From: Dyadobacter sp. CY343
GTDB lineage: Bacteria > Bacteroidota > Bacteroidia > Cytophagales > Spirosomataceae
Reading direction: 5' to 3'
DNA length: 64,000 bases
Assembly: GCF_021390335.1 (NCBI RefSeq)
Contig: NZ_JAJUXK010000004.1
Location: 310,001 to 374,000 of the forward strand
Shown here piece by piece: positions 46,501 to 55,055 of the stretch (position 1 is its first letter; each line of letters starts with the position of its first letter). Under the pieces are notes generated by a model that saw only the letters and a list, made by a program, of their open reading frames with translations, made no database searches and had not been told where the DNA came from. The translations under genes were made by a program, and so were the position numbers.

Positions 46501-47472
46501 TCAAATGTTACCCAGATCTTTGGCGGCGTAGGTCAGAAAAACGGTATCTCCTATTTCAACCGTTTTTTTGCTTCGATAAAAAGAAAGTTGCTCCTGCCCA
46601 TTTGTGCAGCGGATTTCCCAGTAATTCCCTTTAAAACGAATCGCCTCGACCTTTCCCTGCCATTTACTTTTCTCTTTGAACCTGGTCGGCTTTACTTTTT
46701 CGGGTCTTATAAAATGCCTTTTCTCACCCTTTCCGAGCCAGTTGATACCTCCCGTAAGCTCGGCAACATAACTGTTTACCGGCTGATTATATACTTCCGA
46801 CGGTGTACCAATCTGAATGATCTTACCATTTTTCAAGACAGCGATCCTGTCCGACCAAGCGAGCGCGTCTGACGATTCGTGGGTAACGAAAATGCAGCTG
46901 GTTTTCTGTTGCTTCTGCATATTTTCGATCGCATCACCCAGCACACGCCGGTTATGATTGTCGAGGTGGGCGAAAGGTTCGTCCAGCAAAAGTACGTCTG
47001 GCTGCTCGGCAAGTGCCTTTGCGATCGCGGTACGCTGCTTTTCACCACCTGACAACAACTTTGCCTTGTGAGTTCTTACATAATCGAGACCTGCAACTTC
47101 AAGCAGTTCTTCCACCCGCTCCCGCCGATATTCAGAATCGTAGAACCGAAGCGAATAGGAGATATTTTCCTCGACAGTCTGATTAGGAAAAAGCTCAAAT
47201 TCCTGGTGGATCAGCCGAATCGATTCATGTCCGGGGATCAGCTCTCCACTCACGGATTTTAATTCTTCTCCATTAAAAATGATCTTTCCCTGATCAGCAT
47301 CCAGAAATCGGGCAAAAATGCGCAAAAGCGTACTCTTGCCCGAGCCGCTTTCGCCCAAAATCGCGAGCCACTCCCCCGCCCTCAGTTCCAGATTAATATC
47401 TGAAAGTACAGGCTGGTCGCCAAATTGCTTTGAAACCTTATCCGCGCGGAGAACTGACCTGTTTTTTGCCAT
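46501..47472 (-). CDS. ABC transporter ATP-binding protein, orphan (FbpC/PotA-like)
   Basis: 323 residues. Walker A is G-E-S-G-S-G-K-S-T (40-48), the ABC signature L-S-G-G-E-K-Q-R (140-147), Walker B ends L-L-L-D-E-P (Asp-Glu-Pro 164-166), and the switch His is in V-T-H-E-S-S-D. After about residue 235 a small beta-barrel (TOBE-like) domain follows, as in iron(III), sulfate or polyamine importers. No permease or binding-protein gene lies nearby. Its ATG shares a base with the stop of the nitroreductase gene (TAATG). Confidence 0.87.
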   Translation of the reverse strand: MAKNRSVLRADKVSKQFGDQPVLSDINLELRAGEWLAILGESGSGKSTLLRIFARFLDADQGKIIFNGEELKSVSGELIPGHESIRLIHQEFELFPNQTVEENISYSLRFYDSEYRRERVEELLEVAGLDYVRTHKAKLLSGGEKQRTAIAKALAEQPDVLLLDEPFAHLDNHNRRVLGDAIENMQKQQKTSCIFVTHESSDALAWSDRIAVLKNGKIIQIGTPSEVYNQPVNSYVAELTGGINWLGKGEKRHFIRPEKVKPTRFKEKSKWQGKVEAIRFKGNYWEIRCTNGQEQLSFYRSKKTVEIGDTVFLTYAAKDLGNI

Positions 47473-48047
47473 TATTCCGCCCAGGTAATCTTGCCTTCAA
47501 TGGGTGTACGGCGTGCCGGCATTTCAGGGGCATCGTGGTAACCCATGAAATACAAACCCATACATTTTTGGTTCTCAGGAAGTCCCAGGAACTCGGCCAG
47601 TTCCTTCAAAACGCCGGGGCTGCTCCAATACGAGCCCAAGCCGTAGGCAGTAGCTGTAAGCCACATATTCTGCACCGCACAGGCAACCGAAGCCGTTTCT
47701 TCCCACTCAGGCAATTTGTCGGGATGCAATTCTGCATTGATCACGATCACGCAACCCGATTTAAGTACTTTTTCCCCGGCTGCATCGTAACGGGCCTGAG
47801 AAAAGGATTCAGGTGCTGTGACAGTTCTGTATCTTTCGGAGAAAAAACCGGCCAGGCGATTCAGGCTTGCACCTTTGAAAACGATGAAACGCCAAGGCTC
47901 TGTCAACTTATGTGTAGGCGCGTAGTTTGCATTTTCGAGGATATTGTTAATTACCTCGTCCGAGATTTCTTTTTCAATATAACTTGGCGGGAAAATGCTG
48001 CGTCTGCCTCTAATAATTGCATTAATTGTCTCAATAGACTGTTCCAT
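47472..48047 (-). CDS. Nitroreductase family FMN oxidoreductase (YdjA-like)
   Basis: 191 residues. The N-terminal R-G-R-R-S segment, the A-N-Y-A-P-T-H-K-L-T-E-P-W-R-F motif and the G-S-Y-W-S-S-P-G region are typical of the short, YdjA-like branch of FMN-dependent nitroreductases. These dimeric enzymes use NAD(P)H to reduce varied substrates. The gene is the first of a two-gene operon with the ABC ATPase, joined by TAATG. The link between the functions is unclear. Confidence 0.9.
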   Translation of the reverse strand: MEQSIETINAIIRGRRSIFPPSYIEKEISDEVINNILENANYAPTHKLTEPWRFIVFKGASLNRLAGFFSERYRTVTAPESFSQARYDAAGEKVLKSGCVIVINAELHPDKLPEWEETASVACAVQNMWLTATAYGLGSYWSSPGVLKELAEFLGLPENQKCMGLYFMGYHDAPEMPARRTPIEGKITWAE

Positions 48048-48265
48048 AACTGCTTTTTTAATCTAAAAAATTCGAAGGCAAAGCTAACCAATATTCTTAC
48101 GGACGCGGCCGTGACCGATTTTTTAGCTGATAAAAATTTCCGCGTTTAATTAAAAATTACCGTGTTCCGCTGCTTCTTTGCCGTTAAACCATTATTTTAC
48201 GCCCTGCCTTTTTCAATCTGCTAATTTCATCCGCGAAAATTGCACCAACAAAACCAAACGCTAAT

Positions 48266-48586
48266 ATGCTTGTTACTACTACCCCGAACATCGAAGGAAA
48301 AAGGATCACAAAGTACATTGGGCTGGTAAATGGAGAGGCGATCATCGGAGCCAACTTTTTCAAGGATTTTCTGGCCAATATCCGCGATGTAGTGGGCGGC
48401 CGCTCCGGTTCTTACGAACAGGGACTGCGCGAGGCAAAAAGCATTGCAATCCGCGAAATGATGGATCAGGCACAACGATTGGGCGCAAATGCGGTGATCG
48501 GCGTCGATATTGATCTCGAAACAATAGGCGGAAACAGTTCCATGCTGATGGTCAGCGCAAATGGAACTGCTGTTTGCTATGAATAA
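48266..48586 (+). CDS. YbjQ/UPF0145 heavy-metal-binding-like domain protein
   Basis: 106 residues of the UPF0145 (DUF74) family, recognised by the opening [10 protein letters not shown] and by [15 protein letters not shown]. These small proteins form a pentamer-like alpha/beta fold and have no proven function despite the heavy-metal-binding label. It converges on metF with 7 bases between the stops. Confidence 0.88.
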   Translation: MLVTTTPNIEGKRITKYIGLVNGEAIIGANFFKDFLANIRDVVGGRSGSYEQGLREAKSIAIREMMDQAQRLGANAVIGVDIDLETIGGNSSMLMVSANGTAVCYE

Positions 48587-48593
48587 GCCGGTT

Positions 48594-49550
48594 CTAGAAA
48601 ATCTGCCGCGCTATCTGAGCGACATTATCTGATTTGCCCATTGTATAAAAATGCAGGACAGGAACACCGTAATCGATCAATTCCCGGCATTGTTGTATTC
48701 CCCACTCTATTCCTACCTGCCGTACTTCCTTGTCAGTTGCACACTTTTCGACTTCATTCACAAGGTCTTTCGGGAATTCGAGATGGAAGATCTGGGCTAG
48801 TACGGAAAGTTGCTTGCGCGTGGCGATCGGTTTTAAACCAGGAATAATAGGTACAGTAATCCCTTCTGCGCGGCATCTTTCGACAAACTGAAAATATTTC
48901 TGGTTATCAAAAAACATCTGGGTAACTATGTAATTAGCGCCCAGCTCCACTTTTTTGCGCAAATGCTGGTAGTCGGTGTCAAAACTGGTTGCATCGAAAT
49001 GCTTTTCAGGATAACCCGCCACACCAATACAAAAGTTGGTAGGCGACATTTCCGTTTCAGCATTCAGCAGAATCCCTTTATTCATATCATTCACCTGACT
49101 TACCAGTTCCGAAGCATAAGTATGCCCGCCGGACTTAGGCTTGAATACACCTGCCGACTTCTCAGGGTCGCCCCGTAACACCAATACATTATCAATACCC
49201 AGGTAATGCAGGTCGATCAGCACATCTTCGGTCTCGTCTTTGGTAAAACCGCCGCAGATCACGTGGGGCACCGCATCGACGTGAAACCGCTCCATCAACC
49301 TGGCGCAAATACCAACTGTCCCCGGCCTCTTCCTGATAGGTACACGCTCAATAGTTCCGTCGGTCCCTACCCGGTCGATCAGCTCCTCCCGGTGATAGGT
49401 AACGTCCACAAACGGAGGTTTGAATTCCATAAGCGGTTCAATCGAATTAAGCAATTCATTGATATTCTGACCTTTTAATGGGGGGATAATCTCGATGGAG
49501 AACAGCGTTTTGCCGTCGGCCTGCTGAATGAAATCGGTTACTTTGGTCAT
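48594..49550 (-). CDS. metF: Methylenetetrahydrofolate reductase
   Basis: A 318-residue FAD-containing TIM-barrel enzyme reducing 5,10-methylene-THF to 5-methyl-THF, the methyl donor for methionine synthesis. Family marks are F-S-I-E-I-I-P-P (with the catalytic Glu), V-D-V-T-Y-H, L-V-L-R-G-D-P and N-Y-I-V-T-Q-M-F-F-D. The length is normal for the bacterial single-domain form. The upstream region on this strand carries nested hairpins and an intrinsic terminator before the ATG, suggesting attenuation. Confidence 0.95.
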   Translation of the reverse strand: MTKVTDFIQQADGKTLFSIEIIPPLKGQNINELLNSIEPLMEFKPPFVDVTYHREELIDRVGTDGTIERVPIRKRPGTVGICARLMERFHVDAVPHVICGGFTKDETEDVLIDLHYLGIDNVLVLRGDPEKSAGVFKPKSGGHTYASELVSQVNDMNKGILLNAETEMSPTNFCIGVAGYPEKHFDATSFDTDYQHLRKKVELGANYIVTQMFFDNQKYFQFVERCRAEGITVPIIPGLKPIATRKQLSVLAQIFHLEFPKDLVNEVEKCATDKEVRQVGIEWGIQQCRELIDYGVPVLHFYTMGKSDNVAQIARQIF

Positions 49551-49623
49551 GAAATGGTGTGCCGTGTTCTGATACTGCTACAAATGAACACGATTTCGTT
49601 AAGGGAACCAATTACTAAGGCAC

Positions 49624-49741
49624 AAAAAAATGGCCTACCGCATTACAGTAGGCCATTCCACGTAAACCCTCCTCTATCAGTGTTCGTCAAAAATGTTATT
49701 GGGTTTCTGACGGGCGTCAGTCCCAAAGCAACAATTTGCTT
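49624..49741 (-). promoter_or_regulatory. Candidate attenuator/riboswitch leader of metF
   Basis: Read on the minus strand: hairpin AAGCAA/TTGCTT (49741-49726); nested hairpin TTGGG/CCCAA enclosing CTGACG/CGTCAG (49726-49699); then a GGGTTT at 49669-49664 complementary to AAACCC at 49706-49701; then a terminator stem AATGGCCTAC/GTAGGCCATT (49657-49629) with seven T. The AAACCC bases cannot join both helices at once. metF begins about 75 bases after the T-run. The element does not fit the SAM-I or SAM-II consensus as I recall it. Confidence 0.5.
49629..49657 (-). terminator. Intrinsic terminator upstream of metF
   Basis: A 10-bp perfect stem (49648-49657 with 49629-49638) and a run of seven T on the minus strand (A at 49624-49630). 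It can end either the GNAT transcript or, as an attenuator, the metF leader. Confidence 0.8.
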
Positions 49742-49949
49742 GACTGAATACTAATAACTAAAATTCTGTGCCAAATTATCAAAGATTGCGCAACGGAACA
49801 ATTTATATCAAAGTTTTTTTTCAAGATCCGTAGTTTTATTACTACAAATTATCGGAATATTACAGTCGGGTTATCATTTAATTAAATCCTCCAAAAAGGC
49901 TTGTGTTTATAAATTCATCAAAGATGGGAAATCCTTCCCCATTTGGTGG
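49742..49949. other. AT-rich spacer between GNAT and metF leader
   Basis: No gene seen in this 208-base stretch. It presumably contains the metF promoter on the minus strand, but no exact TAnnTTTG was found; near matches (AATCTTTG, TAATTTGG) lie around 49770-49785. Confidence 0.4.
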
Positions 49950-50414
49950 CTAGTCGGCTTTGTAACCCGCTCTTCGCGTCATTTCTATGTGATTGATCTC
50001 GTCTTCCAGGTAGGGCACGCTCGATTGCATGAAGCCAAACGATTCGTAAAACCTTTTCAGATAAAGCTGCGCACCAATGCGGATTTCGGCTTTCCCATAC
50101 AATCTTTCCAGCTTTTCAATTGATACGTTAAGCAATTCAACTCCCGCTCCGATCCCTCTGGCGGAAGCCGACACTACGATCCGGCCGATGGACGGATGCT
50201 CGTAGGAAATACCCGGCGGCACTATTCTCGAAACTGCTACCAGAACACCGTTTCGGTAGCCTAACAAGTGGTGACAGAGCTGGTCCTTGTTGTCCATATC
50301 GAGGAAACAGCATCTTTGCTCTACTACAAAAACCTCGGTACGCAGGCGCAGCATTTGGTAAAGTTCGTGGGTAGAAAGCTCGTCAAAGGTTTTGAAATGC
50401 CAGTCGAGGATCAT
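49950..50414 (-). CDS. GNAT family N-acetyltransferase (ElaA-like)
   Basis: 154 residues resembling ElaA: L-R-T-E-V-F-V-V-E-Q-R-C near residue 26, I-G-R-I-V-V-S-A-S-A-R-G-I-G-A-G (acetyl-CoA pyrophosphate loop near 76-91) and the closing F-Y-E-S-F-G-F. GNAT enzymes transfer acetyl from acetyl-CoA to amines; ElaA substrates are not established. Divergent from yebC. Confidence 0.87.
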   Translation of the reverse strand: MILDWHFKTFDELSTHELYQMLRLRTEVFVVEQRCCFLDMDNKDQLCHHLLGYRNGVLVAVSRIVPPGISYEHPSIGRIVVSASARGIGAGVELLNVSIEKLERLYGKAEIRIGAQLYLKRFYESFGFMQSSVPYLEDEINHIEMTRRAGYKAD

Positions 50415-50445
50415 TTATGTATATTATTTTTGTGAGAAATTTATT

Positions 50446-50476
50446 TTTGGCTGATGTGTTCGTCTTTATATTTTTG
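50446..50476 (+). promoter_or_regulatory. Bacteroidota-type promoter for yebC
   Basis: TTTG at 50446-50449, a 19-base spacer and TATTTTTG at 50469-50476, an exact match to both elements; the ATG follows at 50535. Confidence 0.65.
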
Positions 50477-50534
50477 TGCAAAATATGATCACCTTCGTGT
50501 CATCTAAATCTTTACACAATTAACAATAATAAGC

Positions 50535-51248
50535 ATGGGAAGGGCTTATGAATACAGAAAGGCCAGGATGTTCAAGCGTTGGGATAAAATGGCCAAGACT
50601 TTTACCAGGATCGGCAAAGATATTGTCCTTGCGGTAAAAAATGGAACTGCGGATCCTGCTACCAACGCGAAACTACGCGTTCTTTTACAGAATGCGAGGG
50701 CAGCCAACATGCCAAAAGATACGGTAGAAAGGGCTATTAAAAGGGCAACTTCGAAAGATCAGGAAGATTACAAGGAAATGGTATACGAGGGTTACGGCCC
50801 CCACGGCGTGGCAATTCTTGTCGAAAGTACTACCGATAACCCTACCCGCACGGTAGCCAATGTAAGAAGCTATTTTAATAAACTCGGCGGCAGCTTCGGT
50901 ACCATGGGAATGCTCGATTTCATTTTTGATCGCAAATGCATTTTCAAGATCAAGAATAACGCGAAAGATATTGAAGAGCTTGAATTCGAACTGATCGATC
51001 TGGGCGGAGAAGAGGTCTTTCTGGATGAAGAGACTGATCTGATCAATATCTACGGTGAATTTTCTGCATTCGGTGCGTTACAGCATTACTTTGAGGAAAA
51101 CGGTTACGAGATCGTTGAAGCCGACTTTGAACGTATTCCAAATGATACCAAGGCTTTAAGCGAAGAAGAAGCTGCCGAAGTTGAAAAGCTGATCGAGAGA
51201 ATTGAGGACGACGACGATGTGCAGCGTGTGTACCACAATATGGCCTGA
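50535..51248 (+). CDS. yebC: YebC/PmpR family regulator/translation factor
   Basis: A 237-residue three-domain protein. The N-terminal part with R-A-Y-E-Y-R-K-A-R-M-F-K-R-W and the motif G-Y-G-P-H-G-V-A-I-L-V-E are characteristic, as is G-S-F-G-T-M-G near the middle. YebC proteins were described as DNA-binding regulators; more recent work ties the family to translation of difficult (proline-rich) sequences. Of interest here, leuS itself has acquired a short Pro-rich repeat. The gene converges on a GreA-like gene, 2 bases apart. Confidence 0.92.
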   Translation: MGRAYEYRKARMFKRWDKMAKTFTRIGKDIVLAVKNGTADPATNAKLRVLLQNARAANMPKDTVERAIKRATSKDQEDYKEMVYEGYGPHGVAILVESTTDNPTRTVANVRSYFNKLGGSFGTMGMLDFIFDRKCIFKIKNNAKDIEELEFELIDLGGEEVFLDEETDLINIYGEFSAFGALQHYFEENGYEIVEADFERIPNDTKALSEEEAAEVEKLIERIEDDDDVQRVYHNMA

Positions 51249-51250
51249 GA

Positions 51251-51697
51251 CTAATATAGCCTCAGTATTTCATGCTGCTTTTTCATAAAATCAAATTTAC
51301 TCCTCGCCTCTTTCCCTAGTAAGGAAGCGCCGACGGGTGACGATGAAGAGACTGCCAAAACGGTCTCTTCATTTATTTTAACAGAACCCAAACTCACTGC
51401 GACAAAGAACCAGCCAGCCGTAGTTTCCAGCAGAGATCCTACTGCCACGCGCTGACTCGCTTCGCTGGCACTAACCCGCTCCAAAACCAACCTTTCCTGG
51501 CGCGCTTGCTCAAATTGCCGCGCGTGCATATTTCTGTCGAGCTGCCCCATTGAACGGGAAGTTTCGTATTTGTCGCCCATCGAGCTTTTCCCCTGATCAT
51601 TTGCCGATTCCTGCGCAGCTTCCATGGCATTCCAGGATACACTCATTTTTTCTTCTAAAAGCAGCTTCAAATGCTGTATAACGGTCGATTTGTCCAT
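51251..51697 (-). CDS. GreA/GreB-like protein (C-terminal FKBP-like domain)
   Basis: 148 residues. The first 70 are helical and charged, like the Gre coiled coil but shorter. The rest is beta-rich, with V-A-V-G-S-L-L-E-T-T, V-K-I-N-E-E-T-V-L-A-V-S and then S-P-V-G-A-S-L-L-G-K-E-A, which matches the end signature of GreA/GreB (S-P-I/L-G-x-A-L-L-G-K). True Gre factors rescue backtracked RNA polymerase through acidic residues at the coiled-coil tip; those cannot be assigned here. The group is sometimes mislabelled 3-oxoacyl-ACP synthase. Confidence 0.7.
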   Translation of the reverse strand: MDKSTVIQHLKLLLEEKMSVSWNAMEAAQESANDQGKSSMGDKYETSRSMGQLDRNMHARQFEQARQERLVLERVSASEASQRVAVGSLLETTAGWFFVAVSLGSVKINEETVLAVSSSSPVGASLLGKEARSKFDFMKKQHEILRLY

Positions 51698-51825
51698 ATT
51701 CTAAAATAAAAGGTCACCAAAACTGGCAACCCTATTGGTATTTCACGTGGCGGTAAAGTTAAGTGTTGAATGTTCCGGAATCACCAGAATTGCTGTCAGT
51801 TTTTTCTCAATGCCAGCTTCCTTGC

Positions 51826-51833
51826 TATCTTTG
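51826..51833 (+). promoter_or_regulatory. Promoter -7 element before pyrB
   Basis: TATCTTTG, exact TAnnTTTG, 24 bases before the ATG. No clear -33 TTTG. Confidence 0.45.
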
Positions 51834-51857
51834 CGAAACTTTCATTGACAATTCACA

Positions 51858-52778
51858 ATGACAAAACTTTCGGTCCGGCATTTACTTGGAATTAAAAACC
51901 TGAACGAGAATGACATCCAGACAATCTTAGATACAGCTACTGAATTTAAAGATGTCATCAACCGGCCCATCAAGAAAGTACCTTCCCTGAGAGATATTAC
52001 GATTGCCAACGTTTTCTTCGAAAATTCCACCAGAACCCGACTTTCTTTTGAGCTTGCTGAAAAAAGGCTTTCGGCTGATGTAGTTAATTTTTCAGCCTCG
52101 GGCAGTTCGGTGAAGAAGGGCGAAACGCTGCTCGATACGGTCAACAATATCCTTGCGATGAAAGTGGATATGATCGTCATGCGTCACAGCAGCCCAGGCG
52201 CGCCGCATTATTTGTCTACCCGCATTCCCGCCAATGTGGTGAATGCAGGCGACGGAACGCACGAGCACCCTACTCAGGCACTGCTGGATGCGTTTTCAAT
52301 GCGTGAAAAACTGGGTGATCTGCAAGGAAAAAAGATCGCGATTATCGGAGATATTACGCATTCCCGTGTGGCACTTTCCAATATATTCTGCCTGCAAAAG
52401 CTGGGCGCAGAGGTAATGGTTTGCGGGCCTTCTACATTGATCCCCAAGCATTTGGGTGAACTGGGTGTAAAGATCGGTCACAATGTAAAGCAGGCACTGG
52501 AATGGTGCGATGTAGCGAATGTATTGCGCATTCAGCTGGAAAGACAGCAGATCAAATATTTTCCATCACTCAGAGAATATTCTCTTTATTTTGGAATAAA
52601 TAAACAAATGCTGGACGACCTGAACAAGGAGATCGTCCTGATGCACCCCGGCCCTATTAACAGGGGTGTAGAACTTTCCTCCGATGCCGCCGACTCCCGC
52701 CATTCTATAATTCTTAATCAGGTGGAAAACGGTGTAGCGGTTAGAATGGCTGTGCTATATCTGCTCGCGCAACAGTAA
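51858..52778 (+). CDS. pyrB: Aspartate carbamoyltransferase catalytic subunit
   Basis: 306 residues. The carbamoyl-phosphate motif S-T-R-T-R is at 57-61, and the aspartate-site H-P-T-Q-A-L-L-D and the late H-P-G-P-I-N-R-G are intact. It catalyses the first committed pyrimidine step, carbamoyl phosphate plus aspartate to carbamoyl aspartate. No pyrI regulatory subunit gene is adjacent. The SDR gene begins 28 bases later and may be co-transcribed. Confidence 0.95.
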   Translation: MTKLSVRHLLGIKNLNENDIQTILDTATEFKDVINRPIKKVPSLRDITIANVFFENSTRTRLSFELAEKRLSADVVNFSASGSSVKKGETLLDTVNNILAMKVDMIVMRHSSPGAPHYLSTRIPANVVNAGDGTHEHPTQALLDAFSMREKLGDLQGKKIAIIGDITHSRVALSNIFCLQKLGAEVMVCGPSTLIPKHLGELGVKIGHNVKQALEWCDVANVLRIQLERQQIKYFPSLREYSLYFGINKQMLDDLNKEIVLMHPGPINRGVELSSDAADSRHSIILNQVENGVAVRMAVLYLLAQQ

Positions 52779-52806
52779 TATTTCTTTTCAACCAAAGTCT
52801 GGTAAG

Positions 52807-53697
52807 ATGTCAAACACGGAAGGAATGCTCCGCGAAGGCTCGCTCGCGAATAAGACCATCATTGTAACCGGCGGGGGCACCGGTCTCGGAAAATCAATGG
52901 CTGCCTATTTCCTGAAACTGGGTGCTAACGTGGTGATTTGCAGCAGAAAGGAAGAGGTTCTGACAAAAACGGTCGAAGAATTGAAATTGAGCTCTGATGA
53001 AAATATTATATATGTACCCTGCGATGTCAGAAAGCCGGACCAGATTGAAAATGTGATCAGTAAAGCGGTTGAAAAGTTTGGTCAGGTCGATGGTTTGGTC
53101 AATAATTCAGCTGGCAATTTCATCAGTCCGACGGAGCGGCTTTCGTACAAAGCAGTGGATGTGGTGGTTGATATTGTGCTGCGCGGCTCCTACTATTTTA
53201 CATTGGCATTGGGTAAATATTGGATTGAAAAACAAATAAAAGGAACGGTACTCAGCATTTCGACCACTTATGCGTGGACAGGCTCCGGCTGGGTAGTACC
53301 TTCTGCGATGGCAAAAGCGGGTGTTTTAGCAATGACCAAATCGCTTGCATTCGAGTGGGCCAGTCACGGAATACGCCTGAATGCGATCGCGCCGGGACCA
53401 TTTCCGACCAAGGGTGCCTGGGATAGATTATTCCCAAAAGAGCTCTCCGAAAAATTTGCATTCGAAAACCGGATCCCGCTGAAACGGGTTGGCGATCACC
53501 AGGAGCTTGCGAACCTGGCTGCCTATTTAATGTCTGATTTTTCAGCCTATATGACAGGTGAAGTGATTACCCTGGACGGCGGTGAGGTTTTGTCTGCCGG
53601 GCAATTTAATTTCCTGGAGGAAGTAACTAACGATCAGTGGGATACTATCGAAAATCAGATCAAAACCGCGACCAGAAATCCGGGTAGCGGCGAATGA
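52807..53697 (+). CDS. SDR family oxidoreductase (2,4-dienoyl-CoA reductase-like)
   Basis: 296 residues. The cofactor motif T-G-G-G-T-G-L-G near residue 20, the C-S-R-K segment favouring NADPH, and N-N-S-A-G-N-F near 98 are typical of the peroxisomal-type dienoyl-CoA reductase branch. In this branch the active-site Tyr of classical SDRs is often displaced; here Y-A-W-T-G-S-G and M-A-K-A-G replace the usual Y-x3-K, with K retained. A beta-oxidation role on unsaturated acyl-CoA is likely; FabG-like activity is less likely. Confidence 0.85.
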   Translation: MSNTEGMLREGSLANKTIIVTGGGTGLGKSMAAYFLKLGANVVICSRKEEVLTKTVEELKLSSDENIIYVPCDVRKPDQIENVISKAVEKFGQVDGLVNNSAGNFISPTERLSYKAVDVVVDIVLRGSYYFTLALGKYWIEKQIKGTVLSISTTYAWTGSGWVVPSAMAKAGVLAMTKSLAFEWASHGIRLNAIAPGPFPTKGAWDRLFPKELSEKFAFENRIPLKRVGDHQELANLAAYLMSDFSAYMTGEVITLDGGEVLSAGQFNFLEEVTNDQWDTIENQIKTATRNPGSGE

Positions 53698-53768
53698 AAA
53701 TTTTATTACAGTTTTATTGGGTAATTTTATCCGTTCCTTCGTTATTTGACAAAGGTTGAATAGAACAC

Positions 53769-55055
53769 ATGAGAACAAGTTTAAGCGTTTTAGCCCATAT
53801 ATTGACGGTAGCTGCTATTGCCGGCTGTGCGTCCTCAAATAAAACCGTCAAACAACTGCCGGAAGCGCAGGTCAGATCTACCCAACAATCTGCGCCGCTG
53901 GTTAGCGAAGAACCCTCGCTGGTGGCTATTCAGAGCAAATACATTTTAAAGGATACTACGCAAACCAAGGTTTTTCTTTACGTCGACGCCTTCAAAGGTA
54001 AAAATCCGATCACACCTGCTGATTTTATTAAAACCTATAATCTGAACTACGTTATATATTCGGATTATGGAACGCGGGAACGGTTGGGTTACGGGAATGT
54101 AAAACTTGATTCTTCGAACGTTTCTACTTCCGGTCAAAAGATTGTGATCTCTTACGATCTGAAAAGTCCTAACAGGGATTACGGAGTGCTTTTAAGTGAG
54201 ATAAGCCAGACAGGAACTTTGAAAAAAGTGTTGAATGACCTGACGATCCGTTTTAAGAAATTGGATGTGAACCAGACTTACGGCGTTTATACTGCCAATA
54301 GCACACAGCCTTTACAGCGCCATTATATCAATTCCAATGAATCTTTTGTAATAAAAAAGCTGAATCCGGAAGAAGAGCAGCTTCACGTTTTTTACTACAA
54401 TCACGACTTTGAGGCAGCCGGTTCTCCGATGAATATCGCGAATAAAGGAGTGAGTAAGTCGCTGGAAGTGGATAGTACTTTCACGATCCAGGCTAATCAG
54501 CCGCTTCAATTTGCAAAAGAAGGTTTGTACAATATTTTTTCTGATACCACTCAGGCAGAAGGATTGGGTGTATTGGTTGTAAATGAGCGTTTTCCGAAAC
54601 TAACCCAGCCGCAGCTTTTGCTCGGCCCGCTGCTGTACATGAGCACAAATACGGAGATTAACGAAATCAAAAAAGCAGAAGATTATAAAAAAGCGCTTGA
54701 TAAATACTGGCTGACGCTTATGAACGGAAATGCACCGCTGGCTCAACAGTCGATTCGGTCGTTTTACAGTCGCGTAGAAGAAGCAAATCAACTTTTTACA
54801 ACTTATAAAGAAGGGTGGAAAACCGATAAGGGCATGATTTACATTGTGTTAGGTCCACCAGATAAAGTTCAACGGAGCAAAGACCGCGAAGTATGGAGTT
54901 ACGACCAACGCGGCAATGCCCAGAACGTCAATTTTACATTTAACAGAAAAAACAACCAATTTGTGGATGACCATTATGAACTGGTTCGGTACGCCGAATA
55001 CCAGCCCATTTGGTATCCGGTAGTCGAAGCATGGAGAAACGGCAGTATACGGTAA
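53769..55055 (+). CDS. GWxTD domain lipoprotein
   Basis: 428 residues. A lipoprotein signal ends at C20 (A-I-A-G-C-A-S-S). The GWxTD motif is G349-W-K-T-D353, followed by I-Y-I-V-L-G-P-P-D-K-V. GWxTD proteins are a Bacteroidota-rich family of unknown function, usually exported. The end overlaps the start of rlmB by 25 bases, so the two are coupled although their functions appear unrelated. Confidence 0.88.
   Translation: MRTSLSVLAHILTVAAIAGCASSNKTVKQLPEAQVRSTQQSAPLVSEEPSLVAIQSKYILKDTTQTKVFLYVDAFKGKNPITPADFIKTYNLNYVIYSDYGTRERLGYGNVKLDSSNVSTSGQKIVISYDLKSPNRDYGVLLSEISQTGTLKKVLNDLTIRFKKLDVNQTYGVYTANSTQPLQRHYINSNESFVIKKLNPEEEQLHVFYYNHDFEAAGSPMNIANKGVSKSLEVDSTFTIQANQPLQFAKEGLYNIFSDTTQAEGLGVLVVNERFPKLTQPQLLLGPLLYMSTNTEINEIKKAEDYKKALDKYWLTLMNGNAPLAQQSIRSFYSRVEEANQLFTTYKEGWKTDKGMIYIVLGPPDKVQRSKDREVWSYDQRGNAQNVNFTFNRKNNQFVDDHYELVRYAEYQPIWYPVVEAWRNGSIR

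Noticed and set aside
49600..49760. SAM-I or SAM-II riboswitch before metF
   Set aside because: Structured sequence is present, but neither consensus could be matched by eye, so only an unnamed attenuator is proposed.
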